Below, piece after piece: positions 1 through 9,263 of a DNA stretch of 64,000 nucleotides. Numbering within the stretch: the stretch's first letter is position 1; every line of letters starts with the position of its first letter. Location: NCBI RefSeq assembly GCF_900143095.1, contig NZ_FRDA01000003.1, positions 124,001 through 188,000 of the forward strand, given 5' to 3'. Origin of the DNA: Pseudomonas asturiensis. Its GTDB lineage: Bacteria > Pseudomonadota > Gammaproteobacteria > Pseudomonadales > Pseudomonadaceae. Position numbers and translations under genes: made by a program. The notes below the pieces were generated by a model that was given only the letters and a program-made list of their open reading frames with translations, had not been told where the DNA came from and ran no database searches.

Positions 1-807
1 CCGACGTTCGAGTGGGAACGTTATCAGCTGCGTGATGTGCTGGTGATCGATCACCCGCAATGTCAGGCGGTGTTCAGCCGCCAAGGTGCGCAATTGCTGC
101 ACTTCCAGCCTCGCGATCAAAAGCCCTGGCTCTGGTGCGCGGCGCAGTGGCCGCAGGTCGGGGCGATTCGGGGCGGCGTGCCGGTGTGCTGGCCCTGGTA
201 CGGCCGGCATCCGGGGGAAAGCGGCTGGCCTGCCCACGGCTGGGGACGCCTGCTGGACTGGAAGCTGATCGACAGCCGCGAAAGCGAAGCGGGCGTCAGC
301 CTGCACTGGCGCTTGCAGCTCTGGGACTGGCAGGCCGACCTGCATGCCGAACTGGGGCAGGGCATGGAACTGAACCTCAGCACATGCCATGAAGACAGCG
401 AGCCGTGCCATTTCAGCCATGCGCTGCATGCCTACTGGCGCATCGGCGATGTGGCCGACGTCGCACTGCAAGGTCTGGACGGTGCGCAGGGCTACGACCA
501 ACTCAGTCGTCAGGCATGTCAGCAGCAGGGTGAGCTGCGGGTGGCAGGTGGCTGTCAACGGGTCTTCGAGCACGAGGGCGCGCTGCAGCTTCAGGATCCG
601 GTATGGGAGCGGCGATTCAACATCGACACGGGTGACAGTGCCAATACGGTGGTCTGGCACCCCGGCAGCAGGCCGCTGCTCGGCGTATGTGGCAGCGAGA
701 CAGCAGGTTTTGTGCGGGTGGAAGCCGCGTCAGGCAGCGGCGACCGCTTCAGCCTTGCACCGGGTCAGCAGGCACGCCTGAAGCTTCAGGCGCAGCTGGC
801 GTATTGA
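1..807 (+). CDS. D-hexose-6-phosphate mutarotase (YeaD family), 5' end cut by window
   Basis: The frame is open from base 1 and the true start lies outside the window, so this is a C-terminal part of about 268 residues. Such proteins are aldose 1-epimerase-fold enzymes that interconvert the anomers of glucose 6-phosphate. The family signature GGVPVCWPWYG is followed by a His-Gly-Trp-Gly segment, a HALHAYWRIGD segment (candidate catalytic His), and near the C-terminus GSETAGFVRVEAA, whose Glu fits the catalytic base. A GTG codon at 37 is in frame but would remove conserved sequence. The neighbourhood (hexR, zwf, pgl, eda) is glucose-6-phosphate metabolism, which supports the call. Confidence 0.88.
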   Translation, partial: PTFEWERYQLRDVLVIDHPQCQAVFSRQGAQLLHFQPRDQKPWLWCAAQWPQVGAIRGGVPVCWPWYGRHPGESGWPAHGWGRLLDWKLIDSRESEAGVSLHWRLQLWDWQADLHAELGQGMELNLSTCHEDSEPCHFSHALHAYWRIGDVADVALQGLDGAQGYDQLSRQACQQQGELRVAGGCQRVFEHEGALQLQDPVWERRFNIDTGDSANTVVWHPGSRPLLGVCGSETAGFVRVEAASGSGDRFSLAPGQQARLKLQAQLAY

Positions 808-845
808 GCGTCGGCTTTGCGACAACGCATGGTCTGCTGAACAAG

Positions 846-945
846 CGTGTTGTTGCAGGAGGCTATTTGTCAGCGACCGTGCTAGTCCAGTCGCTGACAG
901 GGCGGACTTGAAATCGCATCGCCGGCAAGCCGCCTCCCACAACCC
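846..945. repeat. REP/REPIN-like inverted repeat
   Basis: Between the mutarotase gene and hexR lies a nested inverted repeat. The inner arms TGTCAGCGAC (868-877) and GTCGCTGACA (890-899) are perfect with a 12-base loop. Outside them, GTTGTTGCAGGAGGC on the left roughly mirrors GCCGCCTCCCACAAC on the right. The right arm (GCCGGCAAGCCGCCTCCCACA) resembles Pseudomonas REP units. It lies between convergent genes and may also act in transcript termination. That it is multicopy is inference. Confidence 0.5.
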
Positions 946-1017
946 CGTGTTTGCTGTCAGGCAGCCAGGCGGCGATATCTCCCACCGTTCAGTCGCGTTC
1001 GTGCAGGGATGAGGCGC

Positions 1018-1884
1018 TCAGCCCTGATCCTCGACCGGATAACGGCTGTCGTTGAGGCTTTCCTTGATCTTGCGCAAATGCGGCTGGAAGTCCACGCCGC
1101 GGCGCAGGGTCATGCCGGTGGCCAGTACATCCAGAACCGTCAACTGAATGATTCGCGAGGTCATTGGCATGTAGATGTCGGTGTCTTCCGGCAGCGGAAT
1201 GTTCAGGCTGACGGTGCTGGCCTGCGCCAGGGGCGAGCCTGCTGCCGTCAGGCCCAGCACCGAGGCGCCGTTGGCCCGGGCGATGCGCGCCACTTCCACC
1301 AACTCGCGGGTGCGGCCGGTGTAGGAAATGATCACGAACAGCTCACCGGTGTGTGCCACCGAGGCAATCATGCGCTGCATCAGCACGTCGGCATGTGCCG
1401 TCACGGCCAGGTTGAAGCGGAAGAACTTGTGCTGCGCATCAAGCGCCACAGGTGCCGAAGCCCCCAGACCGAAAAAGTGGATCTGACGCGCCTGAATCAG
1501 CATGTCCACCGACTTGCTGATCAGGGCCGGGTCCAGTTGCTGGCAGGCGCTGTCGAGCGACGCGATGGCGCTGCCAAAAATCTTCTGGGTATAGGCCTCG
1601 GGGTTGTCGTCGGCCTCGACCGCACGACTGACGTAGGCCGCACCGCTGGCCAGGCTCTGTGCCAGTTGCAGTTTGAGCTCTGGATAGCCGCTGACACTGA
1701 ACGAGCGGCAGAAACGGTTGACGGTCGGCTCGCTGACCTTGGCAGCCTGGGCCAGCGCGGCAATGCTCAGCCGCGTCGCCATCTGCGGGTTGAGCAGAAT
1801 CACTTCGGCCACCTTGCGTTCGGCCTTGTTCAGCTCGTCGAGTCGGCCCTGGATTTGCTCCAGGAGGTTTCGAGTGCGGTCCAT
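1018..1884 (-). CDS. hexR: HexR, RpiR-family repressor of central carbon genes
   Basis: This 288-residue protein has an N-terminal RpiR-type helix-turn-helix (about residues 20-75, including [19 protein letters not shown]) and a C-terminal SIS sugar-phosphate binding domain (about 120-260, including [15 protein letters not shown]). In Pseudomonas HexR represses zwf-pgl-eda, edd-glk and gap, and is released by 2-keto-3-deoxy-6-phosphogluconate. The gene is divergent from zwf and shares a 218-base intergenic region with it, the standard Pseudomonas arrangement. The start is an ATG; length and order match the family. The ligand and targets come from family knowledge, not from this sequence. Confidence 0.95.
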   Translation of the reverse strand: MDRTRNLLEQIQGRLDELNKAERKVAEVILLNPQMATRLSIAALAQAAKVSEPTVNRFCRSFSVSGYPELKLQLAQSLASGAAYVSRAVEADDNPEAYTQKIFGSAIASLDSACQQLDPALISKSVDMLIQARQIHFFGLGASAPVALDAQHKFFRFNLAVTAHADVLMQRMIASVAHTGELFVIISYTGRTRELVEVARIARANGASVLGLTAAGSPLAQASTVSLNIPLPEDTDIYMPMTSRIIQLTVLDVLATGMTLRRGVDFQPHLRKIKESLNDSRYPVEDQG

Positions 1885-2020
1885 TCAGAGTCCTTGTCGG
1901 GGCTTGTTCACCAACGGTTTTGTCTCGGGCTTTTATTAGCCCTTTAGCCTGTAGCAAAGGTGGCCTATCGTACTGAGGGCCTGTGTTGATCACCACTGGA
2001 ATATGCTTTTAGGCAGAATG

Positions 2021-2037
2021 TTGTGGTTATTACTACA
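2021..2037. promoter_or_regulatory. Probable HexR operator upstream of zwf
   Basis: TTGTGGTTATTACTACA is an imperfect palindrome (GT-x-GT-x-A / T-x-AC-x-AC) between hexR and zwf, about 66 bases before the zwf ATG. It resembles the TTGT-N7/8-ACAA type site described for Pseudomonas HexR, with CTACA in place of ACAA. Its position suits repression of zwf and perhaps autoregulation. Confidence 0.55.
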
Positions 2038-2102
2038 TATGGCCTTGAGTAACGCCTTTAAAAAAGGTATTTGTAGCTTAACTTGATAAAAGAACCAACA
2101 TT

Positions 2103-3572
2103 ATGCCCTTGATAACGGTTGAACCGTGCACATTTGCCCTGTTTGGTGCCCTGGGGGACCTGGCAGTCCGCAAGCTGTTCCCGGCTCTTTATCAGCTTGA
2201 TCGCGCCGGATTGCTGCATGAAGACACTCGAATTCTTGCCTTGGCGCGTGAACCAGGCGACGAACAGTCGCATCTGGCGCATATCGAAAAATCCATGCGC
2301 CGCTTCATTCCGGAAGCGGAGCTTGAAACCGACAACGTCGCCCGTTTTCTGGGACGCCTCAGCTACCTGCACGTCGACTTCCTCAAGGCCGAGGACTACG
2401 TCGCGCTGGCGGAGCGTGTGGGCAGCGCTGAAACCCTGATTGCCTACTTCGCCACGCCTGCATCGGTGTATGGCGCAATCTGTGAAAACCTGGCGTCGGT
2501 CAACCTGGCCGATCGCACGCGCGCCGTGCTGGAGAAGCCCATCGGTCACGACCTGGCCTCTTCGCGTCGGGTCAACGACGCCGTGGCGCAGTTCTTTCCG
2601 GAAAACCGCGTTTATCGCATCGACCATTACCTGGGCAAGGACACCGTACAGAACCTCATCGCATTGCGTTTCGCCAACAGCCTGTTCGAAACCCAGTGGA
2701 ACCAGAATCACATTTCCCATGTGGAAATCACCGTGGCCGAGAAGGTTGGTATCGAGGGCCGTTGGGGCTACTTCGACCAGGCCGGCCAGCTGCGTGACAT
2801 GATTCAGAACCACCTGTTGCAACTGCTCTGCCTGATCGCCATGGACCCGCCCAGCGACCTGTCTGCCGACAGTATCCGTGACGAGAAGGTCAAGGTGCTC
2901 AAGGCCCTGGCACCGTTCAACCCCGAGCGTCTGGCGACCCAGGTCGTGCGCGGGCAGTACACCGCCGGTTACAGCGAAGGCAAAGCGGTGCCGGGTTATC
3001 TGGAGGAAGAGAACTCCAACACCCAGAGCGACACCGAAACCTTCGTCGCCTTGCGGGCCGATATCCGCAACTGGCGCTGGTCGGGGACACCGTTCTACCT
3101 GCGTACCGGCAAGCGCATGCCGCAGAAGCTGTCGCAGATCGTGATCCACTTCAAAGAGCCGCCGCACTACATCTTTGCCCCTGAGCAGCGTTTGCAGATC
3201 AGCAACCGTCTGATCATCCGCCTGCAGCCGGACGAAGGTATTTCCTTGCAAGTGATGACCAAGGACCAGGGCCTGGACAAGGGCATGCAACTGCGTAGCG
3301 GCCCTCTGCAACTGAATTTTTCCGACACCTACCGCAGCGCTCGGGTCCCCGATGCCTATGAGCGGTTGTTGCTGGAAGTCATGCGTGGCAATCAGAACCT
3401 GTTTGTCCGCAAAGATGAAATCGAGTACGCGTGGCAATGGTGTGATCAGCTGATCGCAGGCTGGAAGAAGGCGGGCGACGCGCCCAAGCCTTACGCCGCC
3501 GGATCCTGGGGGCCCATGAGTTCCATTGCTCTGATTACTCGCGACGGGAGATCCTGGTATGGCGATATGTGA
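2103..3572 (+). CDS. zwf: Glucose-6-phosphate 1-dehydrogenase
   Basis: This 489-residue protein oxidises glucose 6-phosphate to 6-phosphogluconolactone with NAD(P)+. The nucleotide-binding [10 protein letters not shown] motif is at residues 15-24, and the substrate-site motif RIDHYLGKD, with its catalytic His, is at about 172-180. Length and start are typical. It is the first gene of zwf-pgl-eda, and its end overlaps pgl by 14 bases, implying coupled translation. Control by HexR is likely from the upstream palindrome. Pseudomonads often carry a second zwf elsewhere. Confidence 0.97.
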   Translation: MPLITVEPCTFALFGALGDLAVRKLFPALYQLDRAGLLHEDTRILALAREPGDEQSHLAHIEKSMRRFIPEAELETDNVARFLGRLSYLHVDFLKAEDYVALAERVGSAETLIAYFATPASVYGAICENLASVNLADRTRAVLEKPIGHDLASSRRVNDAVAQFFPENRVYRIDHYLGKDTVQNLIALRFANSLFETQWNQNHISHVEITVAEKVGIEGRWGYFDQAGQLRDMIQNHLLQLLCLIAMDPPSDLSADSIRDEKVKVLKALAPFNPERLATQVVRGQYTAGYSEGKAVPGYLEEENSNTQSDTETFVALRADIRNWRWSGTPFYLRTGKRMPQKLSQIVIHFKEPPHYIFAPEQRLQISNRLIIRLQPDEGISLQVMTKDQGLDKGMQLRSGPLQLNFSDTYRSARVPDAYERLLLEVMRGNQNLFVRKDEIEYAWQWCDQLIAGWKKAGDAPKPYAAGSWGPMSSIALITRDGRSWYGDM

Positions 3573-4272
3573 CCTTGAGCTGCCAGCAGGGCTGGTAGCA
3601 CGTGAATTCGACAACCCGCAGCAACTGGCCGATGCGCTGGCTGCGAATGTGGCCGAGCGACTGAAGTCGGCCATTGCCGAAAACGGTCTGGCGACGCTGG
3701 TGGTGTCCGGCGGTCGCAGCCCGGTCGCGTTTTTTCAGAGTCTGGCGCAACAGCCGCTGGACTGGAGCCAGGTGGTCATTAGCCTGGCTGACGAGCGCTT
3801 TGTGCCCACCGAACATGCCGACAGCAATGCCGGGTTGTTGCAGCGTCACTTGCTGCAAGGCCCTGCGGCCAAGGCGAAGTTCCTGGGGCTGTACAGCGTT
3901 GCGGGCAGCCTTGAAGAAGCCGCACTGGCGGCCGATCAGGCGCTGGCCGAGTTGCCGCCCATCGATGTGCTGATTCTGGGCATGGGCGATGACGGGCACA
4001 CTGCATCCCTGTTTCCCGACAGTCCCAACCTGACCGAGGCCTTGAGCCTGGAAGGCGAGCGACGTTGCCTGCCGATGCTGGCACCGACCGTGCCGCATCA
4101 ACGCCTGACCCTGACCCGTCGCCTGCTGGCGTCGGCGAAGCTGCCGATTCTGTCGGTCTCCGGGCAGGCCAAACTCGACACCCTGCGCGCGGCGCTGGCG
4201 GGCGATGACCTCGCCCGGATGCCGGTCCGTGCCTTTCTAGAACCGTCCCTTGAGATTTACTGGTGCCCATAA
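3559..4272 (+). CDS. pgl: 6-phosphogluconolactonase
   Basis: This is a 237-residue DevB/SOL-type lactonase that hydrolyses 6-phosphogluconolactone to 6-phosphogluconate. Conserved segments are [13 protein letters not shown] near residue 50, LADERFVP near 76, and [16 protein letters not shown] near 140, the active-site region. The ATG lies inside the end of zwf in another frame. eda follows after 17 bases, completing the enzyme series from glucose 6-phosphate, apart from Edd, which is not in the window. Confidence 0.96.
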   Translation: MAICDLELPAGLVAREFDNPQQLADALAANVAERLKSAIAENGLATLVVSGGRSPVAFFQSLAQQPLDWSQVVISLADERFVPTEHADSNAGLLQRHLLQGPAAKAKFLGLYSVAGSLEEAALAADQALAELPPIDVLILGMGDDGHTASLFPDSPNLTEALSLEGERRCLPMLAPTVPHQRLTLTRRLLASAKLPILSVSGQAKLDTLRAALAGDDLARMPVRAFLEPSLEIYWCP

Positions 4273-4289
4273 GTAAAGGAAGCGTCGCC

Positions 4290-4964
4290 ATGACACAGAA
4301 CGAAAATAATCAGCCGCTTACCAGCATGGCGAACAAGATTGCCCAGATCGACGAACTCTGCGCCAAGGCGAAGATTCTGCCGGTCATTACCATTGCCCGT
4401 GATCAGGACGTGCTGCCGCTGGCTGACGCCTTGGCCGCTGGCGGCATGACGGCGCTGGAAATCACCCTGCGCTCGGCGTTCGGCCTGAGCGCGATCCGTA
4501 TTCTGCGCGAGCAGCGTCCGGAGCTGTGCACCGGCGCTGGCACTATTCTGGACCGCAAGATGCTTGCCGATGCCGAGGCGGCTGGCGCGCAGTTCATCGT
4601 CACGCCTGGCAGCACGCAGGACTTGTTGCAGGCCGCGCTCGACAGCCCGTTGCCTTTGTTGCCGGGCATCAGCAGCGCGTCGGAAATCATGATCGGCTAC
4701 GCCATGGGGTATCGCCGCTTCAAGCTGTTTCCGGCTGAAATCAGTGGCGGTGTGGCAGCGATCAAGGCGTTGGGCGGTCCGTTCAATGAAGTGCGCTTCT
4801 GCCCAACCGGTGGCGTCAATGAGCAGAACCTCAAGAACTACATGGCTCAGCCAAACGTCATGTGCGTAGGCGGCACGTGGATGATTGATAACGCGTGGGT
4901 CAAAAATGGCGATTGGGGTCGTATCCAGGAAGCGACTGCGCAGGCCCTGGCGTTGTTTGACTGA
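4290..4964 (+). CDS. eda: KDPG/KHG aldolase
   Basis: This 224-residue class I aldolase splits 2-keto-3-deoxy-6-phosphogluconate into pyruvate and glyceraldehyde 3-phosphate, the last Entner-Doudoroff step. The Schiff-base lysine is K145 in RRFKLFPAE; the catalytic Glu is E57 in ALEITLR; PGISSASE and the phosphate-binding CPTGGV are also present. I start at the ATG at 4290, preceded by AAGGAAG, rather than the in-frame ATG at 4263, which overlaps the end of pgl and lacks a clear ribosome site. It is the last gene of the HexR-type operon. Confidence 0.95.
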   Translation: MTQNENNQPLTSMANKIAQIDELCAKAKILPVITIARDQDVLPLADALAAGGMTALEITLRSAFGLSAIRILREQRPELCTGAGTILDRKMLADAEAAGAQFIVTPGSTQDLLQAALDSPLPLLPGISSASEIMIGYAMGYRRFKLFPAEISGGVAAIKALGGPFNEVRFCPTGGVNEQNLKNYMAQPNVMCVGGTWMIDNAWVKNGDWGRIQEATAQALALFD

Positions 4965-5125
4965 GTGAGTTTCAAGGGCGCGGCCTGCCGCTGCAGTCGT
5001 GCACTGTTCAGGCCTCCGGCATAGCGTGTCGGTGGTTACTTTTTCACGGGGCTTGCCTGGTCTGCATTGAGCCGGTCAGGCGGGACCCCGGCAAAGAAGT
5101 TGTTGTTGGTTGTTGTATGGCTTTG

Positions 5126-5160
5126 CGGTGTGCCCTGGTCCGGCACACCGTTTTTTTTTT
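5126..5160 (+). terminator. Intrinsic terminator downstream of eda
   Basis: CGGTGTGCC (5126-5134) pairs perfectly with GGCACACCG (5142-5150) across a 7-base loop, followed by ten T residues. It sits 160 bases after the eda stop and very likely ends zwf-pgl-eda transcripts. The 4965-5125 stretch before it holds no convincing gene. Confidence 0.85.
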
Positions 5161-5168
5161 GCGCCTCT

Positions 5169-5411
5169 TCAAGCTCCACGGTCCTTGAAGGACTGGCGTG
5201 GGCGAGTGCGTATCGGGTCCAGTATCTCGCTGAGGCCGTTATGATCAATCTCCTGCATCAAGGCCAGCAGGCCACCCAGTTCACCTTTCGGAAATCCCTC
5301 GCGAGCGAACCAGTTCAGGTAATGGCCGGGCAGGTCGGCGATCAGTCGTCCCTTGTACTTGCCGAAGGGCATCTCCTGGGTGACCAGCAGCTTGAGTTTT
5401 TCAGGATTCAT
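5169..5411 (-). CDS. DUF3820 family protein
   Basis: This 80-residue protein carries the DUF3820 signature: MPFGKYKGRLIADLPGHYLNWF, then an acidic and hydrophobic C-terminal half ending in basic residues. Members are small, widespread in gammaproteobacteria, and of unknown biochemical role; some occur fused to exonuclease-like domains. It has no signal peptide or membrane segment, so it is cytosolic. It converges on the eda terminator and has no operon partner. Function cannot be assigned. Confidence 0.8.
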   Translation of the reverse strand: MNPEKLKLLVTQEMPFGKYKGRLIADLPGHYLNWFAREGFPKGELGGLLALMQEIDHNGLSEILDPIRTRPRQSFKDRGA

Positions 5412-5561
5412 GGGCGAGACCTTCTGTCATTTCACTTGAACCAACACGATACGTGCATTCTGCATGCAGGCCAAAGGACAGTTCATGCAGAACTCACGAC
5501 AATGGACTTGTGAAAATTTCGTAAGGTATTGAATTTAAAGAGTTAATTTGTTTTTAAAACT

Positions 5562-5578
5562 TGGCATGACGACTGCAA
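5562..5578 (+). promoter_or_regulatory. Sigma-54-like promoter of the DUF2383 gene
   Basis: TGGCATGACGACTGCAA matches the sigma-54 -24/-12 pattern (TGGCAC-N5-TTGCA) with the GG and GC doublets at the correct 10-base separation and two mismatches. It lies 53 bases before the next ATG in an AT-rich region, giving a predicted leader of about 40 bases. Confidence 0.5.
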
Positions 5579-5630
5579 TCTTCTAGGCAGAAGTAAATTT
5601 CGTATCAACCTGCCATTAGGAAATTATCAA

Positions 5631-6101
5631 ATGACTGATATCAACAAAGAAACGATCTCTATCCTCAATGACCTGATCGAAACCAGCATTGACGGCGAAG
5701 AAGGTTTCGCTACCAGCGCAAAAAATGCAAAAAGCCCACAGGTCAAAACGTTCCTCGCACGTCGCTCCACCGAAGTTGGCGCTGCGGTCGGTGAGCTGCA
5801 GCAACACGTGACTCAGCTGGGCGGCAAGCCAGAAGACTCGTCGAGCGTCTCGGCTGACATCCATCAGGCATGGGTCAAGCTGAAGACTGCGTTCACCAGC
5901 AACGATGACAAGGCTGTGCTGGAAGAAGCCGAGCGTGGCGAAGACGTCGCGAAGAAGGCGTACAGCAAGGCATTGGAGAAGTCCCGCGAGAAGGGTGTTT
6001 CCCCAGCTGTTATCGCAGTGATCGAAAAGCAGTACCAAGGCGTGCTGAAGAACCACGACGAAGTCAAAGCACTTCGTGATGCGGCCCGCGCTGCATCGTA
6101 A
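5631..6101 (+). CDS. PA2169-family four-helix-bundle protein (DUF2383)
   Basis: This 156-residue, mostly helical, charged protein begins MTDINKETISILNDLIETSIDGEEGF, with the Glu-rich helices of the ferritin-like DUF2383 family (PA2169 group). Members are cytosolic, lack a signal peptide, and are often induced by stress or in stationary phase; their biochemical role is not established. The gene stands alone, behind a sigma-54-like promoter and before a strong bidirectional terminator. The assignment to the family is firm, the function is not. Confidence 0.85.
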   Translation: MTDINKETISILNDLIETSIDGEEGFATSAKNAKSPQVKTFLARRSTEVGAAVGELQQHVTQLGGKPEDSSSVSADIHQAWVKLKTAFTSNDDKAVLEEAERGEDVAKKAYSKALEKSREKGVSPAVIAVIEKQYQGVLKNHDEVKALRDAARAAS

Positions 6102-6119
6102 TTCGCTGCACCGCACGTT

Positions 6120-6149
6120 AAAAAACGCCAGCCAGTCTGGCGTTTTTTT
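6120..6149. terminator. Bidirectional intrinsic terminator
   Basis: AACGCCAG and CTGGCGTT form a perfect stem with a CCAGT loop, flanked by A residues on the left and seven T residues on the right. It lies between the convergent DUF2383 and diguanylate cyclase genes and can serve both. Confidence 0.9.
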
Positions 6150-6170
6150 ATGCCTTCAATTCGCGATCAT

Positions 6171-7697
6171 TCAGGCCCGACCCGCCGCGCTCAATGCGGC
6201 GAGATGCAGTTCCACCCGGTTACGCCCATTGTTCTTGGCCTGGTACAGCGCCTTGTCTGCGAGACCAAAGAACGCTGCCAGCTTGTCACCCGAACGAACC
6301 TTCTGCGACGCAATGCCAATGCTGACCGTGATCGGCTGTTGATCGCCGGGGAAGGTCGGTATCGATTCAATGGCCTGGCGCAGGTTTTCAGCCAGACTCA
6401 ACGCGCCGTTGCTGTCAGTTTCCGGCAGCACCACGACAAACTCCTCGCCACCGTAACGGGCCGCCATGTCGCCAGGCCTTCTGATGTTTTCTGCGATGGT
6501 TTGCGCCACCTTGCGCAGCGCCTGATCGCCGCCCTGATGCCCGTGACGTTCATTGAACGCCTTGAAATGGTCGACATCAATCATCAATAGCGACAGTGGA
6601 TGGCCGGAGCGCTGCGCGCGAGCCCATTCGGTGTCCATGGCGGCATCGAGTTGACGACGGTTGTCCAGGCCGGTGAGGCCGTCCGTAGCCGCAAGGCAGG
6701 CCAGCTGGTCTTCGGCGCTATGACGCCTGCGCAGTTCGCGGCACAGCAATCCCGTCAGCCATAAAATGCCGAGACAGAGCACACTGGTCGCCGAGCCCAC
6801 CAACCATGCGTTGCGCCGCCATACCGTATAGACCTCTTCTTCGGACTGACCGATCACCACAATCAACGGCAGACTCCCGACCCGGGAAAAGGTATAGAAC
6901 CGCTGTGCGTTCAGTTGGGTTGACCAGCCTGAGAAACTGCCTTCACCTTCCGCCAGCATGCGCTGAAAATTGGGGGTATGGCTGTAGTCCTTGCCGATCA
7001 GGTCCTGACCGTCTCTGTCGGGGTAGCGCACAATCAGGATTCCCTGAGTGTTGATCAGGTTGATGCTGCTGTCGCTGCCCAGCTTCTGGCTCATGAACAA
7101 CTGCTTGAAGTACACCAGGCGCATGGCCGCGCTGGCGATACCCAGAAATTCGCCGTTGGGGCCTGACATTCGTCGACTGAAACCGATGCACCAATCCTTG
7201 TAACCCCAGCGGGTCTTGTACGGACGGCTGACATGCAATTCCAGAGAAGGATCAGTGGCGTGATCCTTGAAGTAAGAACGGTCTGAAAAGTTATCGTCAC
7301 GCGGAATGACCGATAGCGAGTCCGCCAGTATTTCCCCCCGGTTATCGAGCAATACCAGGTCGCCTTTGTAAGGGGCCGCTGTGGAGCGATCAAACAACAC
7401 CAGTTGACGCAGTTCCGGCGACAGGCCCATCAAGTCAGGGCGTTGCCAGGCTTTTATCATGCCTTGCAGGGAAGAGTCGTACAGTTCGGCATTGCGCATG
7501 ACGTCAGCGTCGATCAACTGCACCATGTTGGAGGCGGTTCGTGCTGCCGAGAGTGCCGCATCACTGCGTTCACGGACCAGCAGGAATGCAACGATGGTCA
7601 AAATCGAAAGCACGGACAGTGAGCTGCCGAAAATGAGCATGAGTTCCGGACGAGACCACCTGAAAGACGCGGCTTGGGTGGGTGCAGACAACATCAT
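6171..7697 (-). CDS. Membrane-anchored diguanylate cyclase with extracytoplasmic sensor
   Basis: This protein of about 508 residues has one N-terminal membrane helix (about 17-40), a periplasmic Cache/PDC-like sensory region (about 45-280, with the YFKDH and RPYKTRWGYKDW segments), a second membrane helix (about 285-310) and a C-terminal GGDEF domain. The active-site motif is GGEEF at 416-420. An intact RPGD inhibitory site (407-410) lies five residues before it, so cyclic-di-GMP feedback inhibition is likely. No EAL domain is present. I use the ATG at 7697; a second ATG follows directly, and a TTG 18 bases upstream is less likely. The signal sensed is unknown. Confidence 0.92.
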   Translation of the reverse strand: MMLSAPTQAASFRWSRPELMLIFGSSLSVLSILTIVAFLLVRERSDAALSAARTASNMVQLIDADVMRNAELYDSSLQGMIKAWQRPDLMGLSPELRQLVLFDRSTAAPYKGDLVLLDNRGEILADSLSVIPRDDNFSDRSYFKDHATDPSLELHVSRPYKTRWGYKDWCIGFSRRMSGPNGEFLGIASAAMRLVYFKQLFMSQKLGSDSSINLINTQGILIVRYPDRDGQDLIGKDYSHTPNFQRMLAEGEGSFSGWSTQLNAQRFYTFSRVGSLPLIVVIGQSEEEVYTVWRRNAWLVGSATSVLCLGILWLTGLLCRELRRRHSAEDQLACLAATDGLTGLDNRRQLDAAMDTEWARAQRSGHPLSLLMIDVDHFKAFNERHGHQGGDQALRKVAQTIAENIRRPGDMAARYGGEEFVVVLPETDSNGALSLAENLRQAIESIPTFPGDQQPITVSIGIASQKVRSGDKLAAFFGLADKALYQAKNNGRNRVELHLAALSAAGRA

Positions 7698-7898
7698 GGG
7701 GCGTACTACCTGCAAACGAATGATTCTTGATAATTGATGTTGATAATTAACTTTATTAGAAGTGTTGTGGTGCGCGCATATATAACACGCCTCTCATGGC
7801 GCTAATAAGAGTGGCGGATGAATAAAAGCAGTTTTAAATGAAGGTGTTGCCGTCAAATATCAAACGCCAATATTCGACCGCTGCGGGTGTTGCACGCG

Positions 7899-9263
7899 TC
7901 AGCGCGGAAGACTGAGGCCAAATGTATTGATACCGTGCTCGCTATTAACAAATACCGAACCGCCGTGCATCAGCGCGATGGCTTTGACAATGGCCAGACC
8001 CAGGCCATGGTTCGCGCCACTGTTGCTGCGCGATGCGTCGACCCGATAAAACCGCTCGAACAGTCTGGGCAGGTGTTCTTCGGCAATAGGCGCGCCCGGA
8101 TTGGCCACGCCGATGCTGACGTAATCGGCACGCGCCCGAATGGTCACGTTAATCTGCCCGCCTGCCTGGGTGTGCTGCACGGCGTTGTGCAGCAGGTTGA
8201 TCAATGCCCGACGCAGATGAGCTTTTTCGATGGGCAGGCAGGCGTCACCTTCGACCTGCACCCGAACCTGAGCGTCTTCGAGGATGAAATCCAGATAATC
8301 CAGGGTAGTGGCGACTTCCTCAGCCAGCGAGGCATGGGTCAGCGCCTGAACCTTTGTGCCCTGATCGGCACTGGCCAGAAACAGCATGTCGTTGATGATC
8401 GAGCGCAGGCGTTCCAGTTCTTCCAGGTTGGATTGCATCACCTCGAAGTAATGCTCGGCGGAGCGGCCTCGCGTCAGGGCGACCTGGGTCTGGCCGATCA
8501 GGTTGGTCAGCGGCGAGCGCAGTTCGTGGGCGACATCGGCGTTGAATGACTCAAGTCGCGAATAGGCCAGTTCGACGCGCTCAAGCGTTGAATTGAACGA
8601 CGCCACGAACTGCTCAAGCTCCGGCGGCAACGGCGACAGTTGCAGACGGCCGGACAGCCTGGGCGGCGCGAGCTTCTGTACTTCAAGCGATAGCGTTGCC
8701 AACGGTCGCAGGCCGACCCGCGCCACCCAGTAACCCAGCGCTGACGCCAGCAGAATGCCCAGCGCCGCGAAACCGACCAGGGCGACCAGCAGCGAATGCT
8801 GAGTGTGCCAGAACGTTTCGGTGTCGATGGCGGTGAGAAAGCGCAGGGCAGGGCGCTGATCCTTGGGTTCGAACTCGCTGACCAGTACCTTGAATGCGAA
8901 AGGATGGTCGGCCAGTTTCAGGTCGTGCATGCCCAGAGGCCCTTGGGCAAACCGGCGGATATCCGCGTCGGGGCGGCCGAATTCGTAGAGCGGATCATCG
9001 CTGATCACCCAGAACCGCAGGCGTTTGTCTTCTTCGCTGAGCAGCGTGAGTTTGTTCTTTATCTTGGCCCAATGCTCCGGCGTGCCGTAGCGATTGACTG
9101 CCGATTCCAGCACGCTGTAGCGCGCATCCACTTCGGCGCGGGGTAACAGGTCCAGGCTCTTGTCGACCTGCAGGTACAGCGCCCAGCCAATGAGCGTAAA
9201 GACGCCCAGCGCCACGAGCGCGAAGAGGCCGCTCAAACGCAGGGCAATCGAGTCAATCCGCAC
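7899..9263 (-). CDS. Sensor histidine kinase, heavy-metal (CopS/IrlS) type
   Basis: This 454-residue kinase has a membrane helix near the N-terminus (SGLFALVALGVFTLIGWALYL), a periplasmic sensor loop, a second helix at about residues 155-180, HAMP, HisKA with phospho-accepting H246 (NADVAHELRSPLTNL) and a HATPase domain (NLLHNAVQH, GLGLAIVKAIALMHGG). The GTG start at 9263 overlaps the end of the regulator gene by 11 bases; a longer frame would run entirely inside that gene. It is the last gene of an RND pump operon, so it probably senses a pump substrate or metal and phosphorylates the adjacent regulator. Confidence 0.9.
   Translation of the reverse strand: MRIDSIALRLSGLFALVALGVFTLIGWALYLQVDKSLDLLPRAEVDARYSVLESAVNRYGTPEHWAKIKNKLTLLSEEDKRLRFWVISDDPLYEFGRPDADIRRFAQGPLGMHDLKLADHPFAFKVLVSEFEPKDQRPALRFLTAIDTETFWHTQHSLLVALVGFAALGILLASALGYWVARVGLRPLATLSLEVQKLAPPRLSGRLQLSPLPPELEQFVASFNSTLERVELAYSRLESFNADVAHELRSPLTNLIGQTQVALTRGRSAEHYFEVMQSNLEELERLRSIINDMLFLASADQGTKVQALTHASLAEEVATTLDYLDFILEDAQVRVQVEGDACLPIEKAHLRRALINLLHNAVQHTQAGGQINVTIRARADYVSIGVANPGAPIAEEHLPRLFERFYRVDASRSNSGANHGLGLAIVKAIALMHGGSVFVNSEHGINTFGLSLPR

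Noticed and set aside
2058..3674. Long minus-strand open frame opposite zwf
   Set aside because: It is a mirror of a well-supported gene in GC-rich DNA, with no recognisable domain or ribosome site.
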